64,000 nt of DNA from JAJEFO01 sp009843725. GTDB lineage: Bacteria > Pseudomonadota > Alphaproteobacteria > Rhodobacterales > Rhodobacteraceae. Below the pieces are notes generated by a model that saw only the letters and a list, made by a program, of their open reading frames with translations, searched no databases and was not told the origin of the DNA. Both the position numbers and the translations under genes were made by a program. Below, piece after piece: positions 54,858 to 63,981 of the stretch (the first letter of the stretch is position 1; each line of letters starts with the position of its first letter). The stretch spans positions 1,570,164 through 1,634,163 of the forward strand of contig CBDEUJ010000005.1 of the NCBI GenBank assembly GCA_965243215.1, in the 5' to 3' direction.

Positions 54858-55406
54858 GACAACCCCATGCCCCGGATCCCCGAGGAACCCCTCCACGGCT
54901 TTTTGGCGGACGCCCGCTGCCGCGCCGTCTTCAAGCGTTGCCTGGAACGCTCCGACAAGGCCGCTCGGGTGCACCCTGGCACCGGCACCGCAGGCCGTTG
55001 CGTCCAGTCTGCGCCATAAGCGTTCACTTCCCCTGAGCGAGTTGCGGTTTCCTGGAGGGGATTGCCCGCGGACGGACGCAGCCGTAGCCGGATCTTCACC
55101 AGGATTGGTCCTTGTTGCCAAGTCAACCACCCAATTCGGGTTGACTTGCCCGGTGCCCGCAGATCCCTCCTTGGCAGCGAAATTCTCGATGCTCCCGCAA
55201 AGGTTCGTGGTGACTGGATTTGTCATGAAGGTCGCCTCCAGGGTCGCGGCGGCCAGGAACTCACCGGATGCGCGCTGCGCGGCGGCACTCGTTCCGGCAG
55301 TGGGTTCCGAGCAGCCTCCGGCCTTGCCGGTGTAGGCCGCATTCGTCTCCGTGTCCCGGCCGCGGCATCCCGCTTCAGGGCGGCGGTCCCATCCGTGGCG
55401 AACCAA
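54858..55406 (-). pseudogene. TbpB-like lipoprotein relic (copy 5)
   Basis: The minus strand shows fragments of the lipoprotein family: TETNAAYTGKAGG, SGEFLAAATLEATF, GQVNPNWVVDLAT and SGLVGAFQATLEDG, in the order of the barrel half of lipoproteins 2 and 4. The lipobox half is missing, the shared YG-W region is gone, and the end runs into an unrelated frame. Confidence 0.65.
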
Positions 55407-55548
55407 TTTGGCGTGTACGACCTGACGTGGCGGTGCAAGGCATCACGCGCCGCACGCCGAAGACCGTCGGATGGCTGTTCCTGCATGCTTACGGATGAAT
55501 CGGAGAGAGACCAGCATGCCCGGGACAAGCCGAAATTTGCCGCGCGCG

Positions 55549-55771
55549 ATGATCGACGTGAATGCTGCTGCCCGCATCATGAATGCTTCAAGTCCCACGA
55601 CTTGGAGATCGGTCGCGAGCGGAAAATTTCCGATGACAGTCAACATCGGCGACCAAAACGACCCGATTGTTTGCCAACGACGTCGCCGGGTTTCAGGTGA
55701 ACTTGAGCGAAATCCGCGAAGCACGAGCTGAAAAACCCCGTTTGAATGCTGACCGGCCTAACCGATGTTAG
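55549..55771 (+). pseudogene. AlpA-like helix-turn-helix protein, +1 frameshift (copy 2)
   Basis: The first frame reads MIDVNAAARIMNASSPTTW and FPMTVNIGD. The +1 frame continues from AAA at 55655 with KTTRLFANDVAGFQVNLSEI and ends at TAG 55771. One extra base (GAC-C-AAA) separates the halves, exactly where copy 1 has GAC-T-AAA. As in copy 1 it lies convergent to a porin-paired lipoprotein gene, with the same downstream terminator. Confidence 0.6.
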
Positions 55772-55780
55772 GTTGAAATG

Positions 55781-55807
55781 AAAACCCCGGCCCATGACAG
55801 GCCGGGG
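55781..55807 (-). terminator. Rho-independent terminator of lipoprotein gene 3
   Basis: CCCCGGCC and GGCCGGGG form an 8-bp stem followed on the minus strand by TTTTC, nearly identical to the terminator at 45921-45948. Confidence 0.85.
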
Positions 55808-55831
55808 CAAGTGCTAGTCGCAGAGGAACTG

Positions 55832-57157
55832 CTATTCTTCCTTGTCGGCTCCGAATGCGCCGATCATCCGGGCATTCATGATTCCGTGCTCGGCATTGAA
55901 GCCACCCGCAACGGCCGCAGGGTCGCCCGCAGTGGCTGTGGCTTCCCCGCCTCCGTAGGCCCGGACCTGCCATGAACCTCCGTTAGCGGAAGCGTCACTG
56001 CCGATTGTCCAGACAACATTGTTGGTGCCACTGTAGAGCCCGTCACCAGAGGGTGCTGTGTCAATTTTCTTGAGCTCAACCATCCAGTCCCGCGATGCGC
56101 CGTCGGCGCCCATGAAATTGTCGATGGTGCCCTCAATGCTGGCCGAAGCCCCAAAGACGGCTGTGAGTTCCGCGTCCGCCGAGAAGGTGCCGGAATCGTT
56201 CGTGCCGCTCTCGCCGCGATGGATCGCGTAATGACCCAGAGCATTGCCCGTGTAGGTGGCTGTGCCTCCATGATCTGCGGGCAGAGTATTGCGCCCTACC
56301 AATCCGCCCGTAGGTGTATTGAAGAACACATGCGCTTGTTGCGCGACGCCTGCACCGCCTGGCACGGCCCACCAGCCATATTCCAGTCCGTTCGAGTCCA
56401 TCACATTGGCTTCCACGCTTGTCGGCTTGAAGGTCCACGTACCAGTCAGCTGCACATTGCCACTTCCATCCGGAGCAACTTGTGACGAACACGCGGCAGC
56501 AGCGTCTCCAGCGCATTCATAGGTGCCCGCCACGCCATGATAGGAGCCGGGAGTGCTGAAGAAGATTGTGGTGTCCCTTACGCTCGTCTTTCTGTGGGTC
56601 TTTGGCCCACTCGTGGAAAAAGCGTCTGCCTTGATACGAGCATCTGCGGTACCTGCCGTGAAGGACAGCACCCCGGTCGCAGAAATTCCTGAGACTGCAG
56701 TGCCAGTGACGGCTCCACCGCTGGCCTCGTACACTTCGCTGAACTTTTCGCCCATCACAGTCACGGCCATCTTGCCCTTCATGTCATCCTTCGCATCCGC
56801 ATACAGGGTGGTGCCTGTGGCGGCGGCGGGGTTGATCTGGGATGGATCAGCGATAGCCGGAGTTGCATCTGCATCACCGTCGCTGCTCAGGACGCCAAGA
56901 AGGGCTTTGGCATCTGCCATCGCCTTGGCAAGTGCAGCGTCGTCCGCCGCGTCGTCCTTGCCTTGCTGCACGCCCAATGCGACTAGCTCCTCATCGGTAT
57001 AGCAGGCGCCTTGATACCAATTGTTGCCAGCATCCTCGCATTCTTCTTGCGGTGTCGCGGGCGTCATGGTCATGTCGTCAGACCCGCTGCCCCCTCCGCA
57101 GCCTGCCAGCGCTGCCACAAGCAGGCCTGCCGACAGTAGTTTCCAGTTCGATTTCAT
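55832..57157 (-). CDS. TbpB-like surface lipoprotein 3 (porin-paired)
   Basis: The 441-residue protein starts MKSNWKLLSAGLLVAALAGC (Cys20). It has an N-terminal cysteine module (CEDAGNNWYQGAC, like the one in lipoprotein 1) and a short alanine-rich helix. The paralog signature follows: GTYECAGDAAAAC, GTWTFKP and YGWWAVP, then AVAGGFNAEHG and the end GAFGADKEE. It follows porin 3 after 64 bases with the conserved hairpin and AAGGAGC site. It is most like lipoprotein 1 in layout. Confidence 0.8.
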   Translation of the reverse strand: MKSNWKLLSAGLLVAALAGCGGGSGSDDMTMTPATPQEECEDAGNNWYQGACYTDEELVALGVQQGKDDAADDAALAKAMADAKALLGVLSSDGDADATPAIADPSQINPAAATGTTLYADAKDDMKGKMAVTVMGEKFSEVYEASGGAVTGTAVSGISATGVLSFTAGTADARIKADAFSTSGPKTHRKTSVRDTTIFFSTPGSYHGVAGTYECAGDAAAACSSQVAPDGSGNVQLTGTWTFKPTSVEANVMDSNGLEYGWWAVPGGAGVAQQAHVFFNTPTGGLVGRNTLPADHGGTATYTGNALGHYAIHRGESGTNDSGTFSADAELTAVFGASASIEGTIDNFMGADGASRDWMVELKKIDTAPSGDGLYSGTNNVVWTIGSDASANGGSWQVRAYGGGEATATAGDPAAVAGGFNAEHGIMNARMIGAFGADKEE

Positions 57158-57190
57158 GTGTTCTGCTCCTTGTTAAGCATTTTCTGTTTC

Positions 57191-57206
57191 GCGGGCCGAC
57201 GCCCGC
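57191..57206. promoter_or_regulatory. Conserved hairpin in porin 3-lipoprotein 3 gap
   Basis: GCGGGC-CGAC-GCCCGC forms a 6-bp stem matching the other two pairs; the flanking coding-strand bases are also conserved. Confidence 0.65.
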
Positions 57207-57221
57207 ATGAGGGTTGAACGG

Positions 57222-58046
57222 CTAGAAGCCCATCGAGATTCCGAGATCGAAGCTCGCACCGCCCGTCAGGCTGTCTCCGTCGACAAAGCCGCCGTTGATC
57301 GAGGCGCCGCCGCCGAGATCGAAGGAAGCACTGATGCCGGCGTGATCCTGGTCTGCGAAGTTCTTTGCCATGAAGGCCGTGAAGGTGGCCGAGCCCGAAA
57401 CAAAGGTTCCGGAAGCTGCGTACTGGTCATTCCCGCCATCCATCGAACCGTAGACCAGCTTGACGCTGGCATCGCCGAGCGAGGCGCTGACGCCGGCAGC
57501 CGTGTGAGTGTCGTCGCCCATTCTTTCGACGCCGGCTCCAAATCCGACATCGCCGATGCTGTAGGCGATGGATCCACCCAAGGCCTGGTCACCGTCCATC
57601 CCGGGATTGTCGGCGGAAGCGCGCAGCGTGAGATCACCCATCGTGTAATCCCAGCGGACGGCTGGCCTGTCGGCGTTCGACAGATAGGCGAGTTCGTTGT
57701 GCCATCCCAGGCCTGTCAAGCTGCGCTGGTTGGCATCGCCGACTGCCGCTTCCGGAGCGCCGCTGACGTCGCCCATGGTTACCGTGCCGAACGCGCCGGC
57801 AACGTTGACGCTGCCTGCTGTTCCACCCGTGCCGTCCTGGTCTGCGCGGACCGAGCCACCGAACGTCAGGCCGTTGTCGGTCTCGCCGGAAGCTGCGAAC
57901 TTGATGCGGACACGGCTGTTGAAGCCGACATCGCCACCATCCGTGCTGACCACACCCATGCGGCCGTCACCGCTAACTGAAACTTCGGCGACCGCCATGC
58001 CGGCGGACATGACCAGCGCGGTCGATGTTAGAAGAATCGTTTTCAT
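57222..58046 (-). CDS. Rhodobacter-type porin 3
   Basis: The 274-residue protein has a signal peptide (MKTILLTSTALVMSAGMAVAE) and then VSVSGDGRMGVVSTDGGDVG. FGTVTMGDVSGAPEAA marks the constriction region, and it ends FDLGISMGF. It is close to porin 2 in the first strands and in the last strand. An AGAGGG site precedes the ATG. It heads the operon with lipoprotein 3. Confidence 0.86.
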   Translation of the reverse strand: MKTILLTSTALVMSAGMAVAEVSVSGDGRMGVVSTDGGDVGFNSRVRIKFAASGETDNGLTFGGSVRADQDGTGGTAGSVNVAGAFGTVTMGDVSGAPEAAVGDANQRSLTGLGWHNELAYLSNADRPAVRWDYTMGDLTLRASADNPGMDGDQALGGSIAYSIGDVGFGAGVERMGDDTHTAAGVSASLGDASVKLVYGSMDGGNDQYAASGTFVSGSATFTAFMAKNFADQDHAGISASFDLGGGASINGGFVDGDSLTGGASFDLGISMGF

Positions 58047-58052
58047 GATTTC

Positions 58053-58070
58053 CCTCTTTCTGATCTATCG
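58053..58070 (-). promoter_or_regulatory. Conserved porin leader element, copy 3
   Basis: The coding strand carries CGATAGATCAGAAAGAGG six bases before the start codon, identical to copies 1 and 2; the preceding ACAAA is shared with copy 1. Confidence 0.65.
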
Positions 58071-58164
58071 TTTGTGTTGGCAGGAAATTCAGGGTTTCAA
58101 ATGGCCTTGACCGGCATGAATTCATGCTGACCGGAAGAAGAAGGGGATTATCCCTCGGGCTGTC

Positions 58165-58214
58165 CGGTATACAAAATATGGTGAAATAGAACTGATAAGG
58201 CGCAACATGTTGCG
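58165..58214 (-). promoter_or_regulatory. Upstream promoter/operator region of porin 3
   Basis: A perfect 14-bp palindrome CGCAACATGTTGCG (58201-58214) lies just upstream of a TTATCA-N17-TTTGTA pair on the coding strand. The block CACCATATTTTGTATACCG (58183-58165) matches porin 1's at 16 of 19 positions and at the same distance from the start. Confidence 0.5.
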
Positions 58215-58411
58215 TATTGGTCAGTGAACGGAAAGTCCCCATAACTTTGCAAGAGGCTCGTCCGACCAGATCGACTGGACGCGGATAGCCTGAACGGGAG
58301 GAACCTGGGCACTCACCCGTCGCTGGCGCTCCAACGACAATCGCCGGAAAGGAGAAGCGCCGCTGCGCAAGGCACGGCGGGGCTTCATGGTTTCGAGTTT
58401 CCGACGACGGA

Positions 58412-59885
58412 TCAGTCGGCGCGGCAGACGCCCGATGCCTCGCCTTCAGTGCCGAATGCGGCCTTAAAGGCGCCAACAAAGCCGGTGGGATTCTTGCCGT
58501 CCGCTCCATAACCGTGTGCATCCCAGGCACCGCTTGTTGCGAACTGCCTGCCGTGCGCGGATCCATCGGTCACAGGCCCGGAGAAGGCGTTTTCGGTGCG
58601 GCTTCCAGATCCCAAAGTCACCTGCCTCGCCGGGTTGAACTGAGCACCGCCGGCAAATCCGGAAATTGAACCGCTCACCGTGGTATCAGATATGCCGAAC
58701 ATGGCTTCCCGCATGACATTGGCCGTGAATTCGCCGGAAGAGGTTGTCGCGTCGTCACCCTCGCCAACTGTCCGGTGCGAATACCCAATGGCACCGCCAC
58801 TGTACGACGCCGACCCCGGCGCATCTGCCGTGGCGTCTTCGTGCGTTCACAACAAGTTGCTGGTGGTGGTAGCGTGCCCGGCAGTTGCATCTGAGCCAAT
58901 CGAGCGGGTGGCACGATGCAACTGGATCTGATCCATGTCATTCAGCCAGTACCCGTGGGAAGCGGCATTTGACGCCTGGGATTAGTCGTTCCCAACGCTC
59001 GCCTGCACATAGAGCTCGCTTGGACTGGTCGGGACGAATTCCACGATGCCAGTGATGTTGCCGTCTTCGACTCCGCATGCTGCGGAAAGGCAGACCAACG
59101 TGCCTTGAATGCCCTTGCAGTATGCAGCCTTTGTGCCACCTAGCGTACCAGTAGTCAAAGCGGCCAGAACGGTTTCGCCGGCGAGATCAGAAGAGAAGTC
59201 TCCGATCTTCATCGCAGCGATTCTGAGAGACCCCGTTGATTTCCGCAAAGGTCATCCCTGACATTCCCGCATGCATCACCGCGCCTTCTGGCGCATCTGA
59301 GGGACCGGCACTCTCGGGAAGGGCGGGAGTGTCTTCCATGACCATGGCGGCCATGATGGCATCTGATACCGCCTTGGCCTTGGCTTGCGCGACCTCGGAA
59401 TCGTCGGCGTTGACTGCCGTTCCGGTCTTGATGTCCATGACGGCCTTGGCCAAGGATCCTTCGTCATCGGCTTCGGCTTCCAGTATGGCCACGATTTCAG
59501 CCAGGGAAGTCTCCGCCGCTTCGAGGATGCTGGCTATCCTGGCCGTCTGGGCGGCTGACATGTCGGAAGTGTCGCTGCCCTCGATGGCCGCGACCGCGGC
59601 CTTCACGCGCTCGGCTTCGATCAACGCGCCGGTGCCGAGAACGGTCACGGCTCTGTCGTACGCCATTTGCGAACTGCCACCAACGTCATGAGCTTGCACG
59701 GCCGAGGCCTTTACGGCGTCTTCAAGCAGTCCTGCAGCCGCTGCGCTTGCGGCGGCCTTGCCTTGCTCGTCGACCGCGGTGTCAAGCGCGGTCGGCCCCG
59801 GGGGCTCAGTCGGCGCCGGCGGTTCCGTGGGCGCGTCGTCGCTACCGCCTCCGCAACCTGCCAATGCCAGCATTGCGACAAGCAC
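58412..59885 (-). pseudogene. TbpB-like lipoprotein relic (copy 4)
   Basis: Fragments in order: MLVAMLALAGCGGG (lipobox), a long alanine-rich helical region like that of lipoprotein 2, after a frameshift near 59230 GTLVCLSAACGV and IVEFVP, an in-frame stop at about 58981-58983 followed by HGYWLNDMDQ, and after another shift SGAWDAHGYGADGKNPTGFVG with AFKAAFGTEGEASG. No start with a good ribosome site remains. It is a decayed copy of the lipoprotein 2 type. No porin gene precedes it. Confidence 0.75.
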
Positions 59886-60133
59886 TGCCAGTCCGCAACG
59901 CCGTTCAGAAGGGCTTCTCCGCTCCTTTCATGCCTGTCAAGAAGCCCGCAGGACCGGCCCTGTCCTGCAATGTGGCAACCGCAATCATCGCCCGACTTGC
60001 ATAACAAGGCCCGCAACGCCCGGCCACGCGCCTGGGAAGGCATCTGCTGGGCCAAGGGATTTCCCTGCAGGCTCTCTTGCGCACTTGTTGCCCGCCTGAA
60101 CTTGCTGTCGCGCACGCGAAAGCAGGTCACGCA

Positions 60134-60781
60134 CTACTCGGCCGGCGCGCCGGCCCTTCTGGCCATTGCGCGCTTGCGCTTTTTCGCGAACCGCCTCTTG
60201 AGGCGGTTCACGCGCGCCTTCTGGTACGCGGCGATCAGCGGCGCCGAAAGGAAGTAGGACGCCACGCCCGCCACGATGCCCAGCGTCAGGCCACCGACGA
60301 GGTAGGGAACGAATATCCGCTTCAGGAACAGGCCGAGGCCCTGCCAGTTCGCGGTCTCGGGCGTGAAGAGCGCCATGAAGTTGCGCCAGAAGTCCAGCGA
60401 CGCGTCGGCGAACGCCCAGACGATCCTGGACAGCGGCACCCCTTCCTCGCCGACCATCCAGTAGCCGAGGCCCGTCGACACGGACGCGATCAGCGGAAAC
60501 GTCAGCGGGTTGCCGAAGAACGTCGCCAGGAGCGCCGCGAGGACGTTGCCGCGGATCATCACCGCCAGAAGCGCCGCCAGGAAGAAGTGCAGGCCGAAGA
60601 AGGGCGTGAACGACATGAAGACCCCGACCGCGATCCCGCGGCTGATCTTGTGCGCGGGATCGGGCAGGCGCCGGAGGCGGAGCGCGACGTAGCGCAGCGC
60701 GCGCTGCCAGCCGCCCCGCGGATAGACGCTATCGCTGACGATCTCGGCATAGGACCGTGGCTTTCGTCGCTTGAAGATCAC
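60134..60781 (-). CDS. DUF2062 membrane protein
   Basis: The 215-residue protein begins with a basic stretch (MIFKRRKPRSYAE) and has the DUF2062 core GIAVGVFMSFTPFFGLHFFL and FFGNPLTFPLIAS, with about three membrane segments (about 45-65, 70-105, 155-185), and an arginine- and lysine-rich C-terminus. The function of the family is not established. It is directly downstream of the RelA/SpoT gene (12 bases). Confidence 0.9.
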   Translation of the reverse strand: MIFKRRKPRSYAEIVSDSVYPRGGWQRALRYVALRLRRLPDPAHKISRGIAVGVFMSFTPFFGLHFFLAALLAVMIRGNVLAALLATFFGNPLTFPLIASVSTGLGYWMVGEEGVPLSRIVWAFADASLDFWRNFMALFTPETANWQGLGLFLKRIFVPYLVGGLTLGIVAGVASYFLSAPLIAAYQKARVNRLKRRFAKKRKRAMARRAGAPAE

Positions 60782-60793
60782 GCGCGCTCCCCC

Positions 60794-62914
60794 TCAGGGC
60801 TTCCGTTCCGGATCGCGGTGCCTGCTCAGCGAGGCGACGTCGCTGTCCGCCTCGAGCGCAAGCATCACCGCATGCAGGTGCCCGGTATCGCGAAGTTCCA
60901 CGTCAATTATGAGACGGTAGAAATCTGGCTTCCTATCGATGAACACCAGGTCCGAGATGTTCGCCTGCTGTTCCCCGATCAAGGTGCAGATCCGGCCAAG
61001 GACCCCGCTGTCGTTGGCGATCGTCACGTCGAGGCTGACGCTGTGGACCGGCGGGTGCCGGCCCTCCTGCCAGTGAAGGTCGACCCATCTGCTGGAATTC
61101 TCCTCCATCTCCGCCAGCGTCTCGCAGTCGATTGCGTGGATCAGCACGCCCTTGCCGCGATAGGCGATGCCGACGATCCGCTCGCCCGGGACCGGCTGGC
61201 AGCAGGCGGCGCGGCGGAACGTCTGCCTGGGCCTGAGCCCGACGACGGCCCGGGCCGCGTCGATCTCCTCGCCGGACCTGCCTTCGAGATCGGGATAGAG
61301 CGTCCTGATGACCTCCCTTGCGGCGATCTCGGCCGCGCCGATTCGCACCAGCAGCTCCCTGCCGCTCTCCAGCCCGAGCTGCTTCGCCGCGGTCGTGAAG
61401 GCTTTCTCCGTGGGACGCTTGCCGACCCGGTCGAACGCCACGCGCACGAGCTCGCGGCCGAGCTTCTGGAAACGCTCGCGGTTCTCCTCGCGCAACGAGC
61501 GGCGGATGGCCGCCTTGGCGCGCCCGGTCGCGACGATGTCGATCCAGGTGCCCGGGGGACGCTGGCCCCGGGCCGTCATGATCTCCACCGACTGCCCGTT
61601 GCGCAGGCGCGTCCAGAGCGGGGCGCGGACCCCGTCAACCTTCGCGCCGACGCAGCTGTCCCCCATGCGCGTGTGAATCGCGTATGCAAAGTCCAGCGGC
61701 GTCGCGCCGCGCGGCAGCTTCACGACATCGCCCCTTGGCGTGAAGCAGAACACCTTGTCGGCATACATCTCCATCTTGACGTGTTCCAGGAACTCGTCGT
61801 GGTCATCCGCCGATTCAAACCGCTCCGAGAGGCTCGCAATCCACTTGGCCGGATCGACCGCGAAGGGATTCTCCGAGGGCACCCCGTCACGGTACGACCA
61901 GTGGGCCGCCACGCCCGCCTCGGCAACCTCGTGCATCTCCCGGGTCCGGATCTGGATCTCGACCCGCTTGGCGTCGCGCCCGGAGACGGTCGTGTGAATC
62001 GAGCGGTACCCGTTGGACTTTGGCTGGCTGATGTAGTCCTTGAAGCGTCCCGGCACCGCGCGCCACCTCCTGTGCACGGCGCCAAGCGCGGCGTAGCAAT
62101 CGGCGTCGCTGCCGACGATCAGCCGGAATCCGTGGATGTCGGAGAGCCGGGAGAACCCCATCTTCTTCTCCTCCATCTTGCGCCAGATGGAATACGGCTT
62201 CTTCGCGCGCCCGAACACCCTGGCCTCGATCCCGGCCTTCTCGAGCTCCTTCTCCATGTCGGACGTGATCCTGCGGATCACGTCTCCCGACTTGCGCTGA
62301 AGCGTTATGAAGCGCCGCATGATCGAGTTGCGCGCCTTGGGATTCAGGACCCGGAACGCGAGATCCTCGAGCTCCTCGCGCATCGACTGCATGCCCATCC
62401 GGCCTGCGAGCGGCGCGTAGATGTCCATGGTCTCGCGCGCCTTCTGCTGCTGCTTTTCCCGCGACATGGCCCGGATGGTGCGCATGTTGTGGAGCCGGTC
62501 GGCGAGCTTGACGAGGATCACGCGCAGGTCCTTCGACATCGCGATGAACAGCTTGCGGAAGTTCTCCGCCTGCCTGCTCTCGGACGACGAAAGCTGGAGG
62601 TTCGTGAGCTTCGTGACGCCATCGACCAGCCCGGCGATCTCGGCGCCGAACTCGCTCTCGACCTCCTCGTAGGTCGACCGCGTGTCCTCGATCGTGTCGT
62701 GGAGCAGCGCCGTGACGATGGTGGCGTCATCCAGCTGCTGCTCGGTCAGGATCGCCGCGACCGCGACCGGATGCGTGAAATAGGGCTCGCCCGATTGCCG
62801 GCTCTTTCCCTCATGCATGCGCTGGCCATATGCATAGGCCCGGCCGATCAGGTCAGTGTCGGTCTTGGGGTTGTAGTTCTGGACCAGCGCGATGAGGTCG
62901 TCGGTGGTGAGCAT
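60794..62914 (-). CDS. relA/spoT: Bifunctional (p)ppGpp synthetase/hydrolase RelA/SpoT
   Basis: The 706-residue protein has the full long-RSH layout. The HD hydrolase domain (about 25-180) keeps the metal motif ALLHDTIEDT. The synthetase domain (about 235-350) keeps the substrate motif SDIHGFRLIV and KSNGYRSIHTTV. A TGS domain (about 385-450, FTPRGDVVKLPRGATPLDFAY), a zinc-finger/helical part and a C-terminal ACT domain follow. Both catalytic motifs appear intact, so it should make and degrade (p)ppGpp as the single RSH of an alphaproteobacterium. The rpoZ gene lies just upstream. Confidence 0.96.
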   Translation of the reverse strand: MLTTDDLIALVQNYNPKTDTDLIGRAYAYGQRMHEGKSRQSGEPYFTHPVAVAAILTEQQLDDATIVTALLHDTIEDTRSTYEEVESEFGAEIAGLVDGVTKLTNLQLSSSESRQAENFRKLFIAMSKDLRVILVKLADRLHNMRTIRAMSREKQQQKARETMDIYAPLAGRMGMQSMREELEDLAFRVLNPKARNSIMRRFITLQRKSGDVIRRITSDMEKELEKAGIEARVFGRAKKPYSIWRKMEEKKMGFSRLSDIHGFRLIVGSDADCYAALGAVHRRWRAVPGRFKDYISQPKSNGYRSIHTTVSGRDAKRVEIQIRTREMHEVAEAGVAAHWSYRDGVPSENPFAVDPAKWIASLSERFESADDHDEFLEHVKMEMYADKVFCFTPRGDVVKLPRGATPLDFAYAIHTRMGDSCVGAKVDGVRAPLWTRLRNGQSVEIMTARGQRPPGTWIDIVATGRAKAAIRRSLREENRERFQKLGRELVRVAFDRVGKRPTEKAFTTAAKQLGLESGRELLVRIGAAEIAAREVIRTLYPDLEGRSGEEIDAARAVVGLRPRQTFRRAACCQPVPGERIVGIAYRGKGVLIHAIDCETLAEMEENSSRWVDLHWQEGRHPPVHSVSLDVTIANDSGVLGRICTLIGEQQANISDLVFIDRKPDFYRLIIDVELRDTGHLHAVMLALEADSDVASLSRHRDPERKP

Positions 62915-62942
62915 CCGGTCCCCCCGAGGGCAGCGCCAACCC

Positions 62943-63299
62943 CTATTGCCGCTCCTGGGCGTCTTCCATCAGCGCGCGCAGCAGCTTCTCCTCGCTGAGG
63001 TCGTCATCCGCAGGCGCGTCGTCATCCGCTCCCATGAGCAGGGCCATGGAGTCCTCTTCCGGCTCGTCCACCTCGATCTGGGTCTGGTGCGACTCGATCA
63101 TGCGCTCGTGCAGGTCTTCCGAGGACTGGGTTTCCTCCGCGATCTCGCGCAGCGACACGACAGGGTTCTTGTCGTTGTCCCGGTCCACCGTAAGGGGAGC
63201 GCCCGTCGAGATCTCGCGCGCGCGGTGCGACGCGATCATCACGAGGTCGAACCGGTTCGGAACCTTGTCAACACAGTCCTCTACCGTCACGCGGGCCAT
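62943..63299 (-). CDS. rpoZ: RNA polymerase omega subunit
   Basis: From the ATG at 63299 the protein has 118 residues, starting MARVTVEDCVDKVPNRFDLVM. The omega signature runs through ASHRAREISTG and the NDKNPVVSLREIAE region, followed by an acidic tail longer than in E. coli, as usual in alphaproteobacteria. The frame is open further upstream, but the ribosome site and family start decide 63299. Omega also forms part of a ppGpp site on RNA polymerase, consistent with its link to relA/spoT. Confidence 0.96.
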   Translation of the reverse strand: MARVTVEDCVDKVPNRFDLVMIASHRAREISTGAPLTVDRDNDKNPVVSLREIAEETQSSEDLHERMIESHQTQIEVDEPEEDSMALLMGADDDAPADDDLSEEKLLRALMEDAQERQ

Positions 63300-63534
63300 A
63301 AGGATCTCCGTCTGGAATGAAGTCGGTGAGTCAGGTATGGCTTCCGGGCGCGAAAGACAAGCGGAATCTGCATGCGCAAGTCCCGCCGCCGAGCGCATGT
63401 TACGGAAAGTTGACCGGACCGGCGGTTGCATTTGCCGCCCGACAGTCGGAAGGTCGGAGCAGGCCGGATCGACCTGACGATTCATCCGACAATGAATTTC
63501 TTCCGGCCCGAATCCTAATGGAAAGGACAAGCAG

Positions 63535-63981
63535 ATGTTCTACAAGGACGAACGGCTTGCTCTGTTGATCGACGGGGCGAATCTCTATGCCGCGACGAAG
63601 GCGCTGGGATTCGACATCGACTACAAGCTGCTGCGCCAGGAGTTCATGCGCCGCGGCAAGCTGCTGCGCGCGTTCTATTACACCGCGCTCCTGGAGAACG
63701 AGGAGTACTCCCCGATCCGGCCGCTGGTGGACTGGCTCCACTACAACGGATTCGCCATGGTGCACATCGTGCTGTTTTCCGGAGACGGCGACTTCCGGCC
63801 GCTGGTCGAAAGCCTGCAGCGCCAGGGCGTGCGGGTGTCCGTCGTCTCGACGATCCGTTCGCAGCCGCCGATGATCGCCGACGAGCTGCGCCGCCAGACT
63901 GACAACTTCATCGAGCTTGACGAATTGAAGGACGTCATCGGACGCCAGCCCCGCGAACCTCACGACCGCGCCGAGGAGTGA
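63535..63981 (+). CDS. NYN-domain (LabA/DUF88) protein with apparent internal deletion
   Basis: The 148-residue protein begins MFYKDERLALLIDGANLYAA with the first acidic residue of the NYN nuclease fold, continues with PLVDWLHYNGFAM and then passes directly to VHIVLFSGDGDFRPLV and TIRSQPPMIADELRRQ. In alphaproteobacterial relatives I know, about 35-40 residues stand between the YNG strand and the HIVLFSGD strand and include the conserved GNMDIELAVD motif. They are missing here without a frameshift. The gene is divergent from rpoZ. Activity is doubtful. Confidence 0.75.
   Translation: MFYKDERLALLIDGANLYAATKALGFDIDYKLLRQEFMRRGKLLRAFYYTALLENEEYSPIRPLVDWLHYNGFAMVHIVLFSGDGDFRPLVESLQRQGVRVSVVSTIRSQPPMIADELRRQTDNFIELDELKDVIGRQPREPHDRAEE

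Noticed and set aside
60077..62998. A 973-codon open frame on the + strand
   Set aside because: It lies opposite the well-supported DUF2062 and relA/spoT genes, has arginine-, histidine- and aspartate-rich shadow composition and no family motif.
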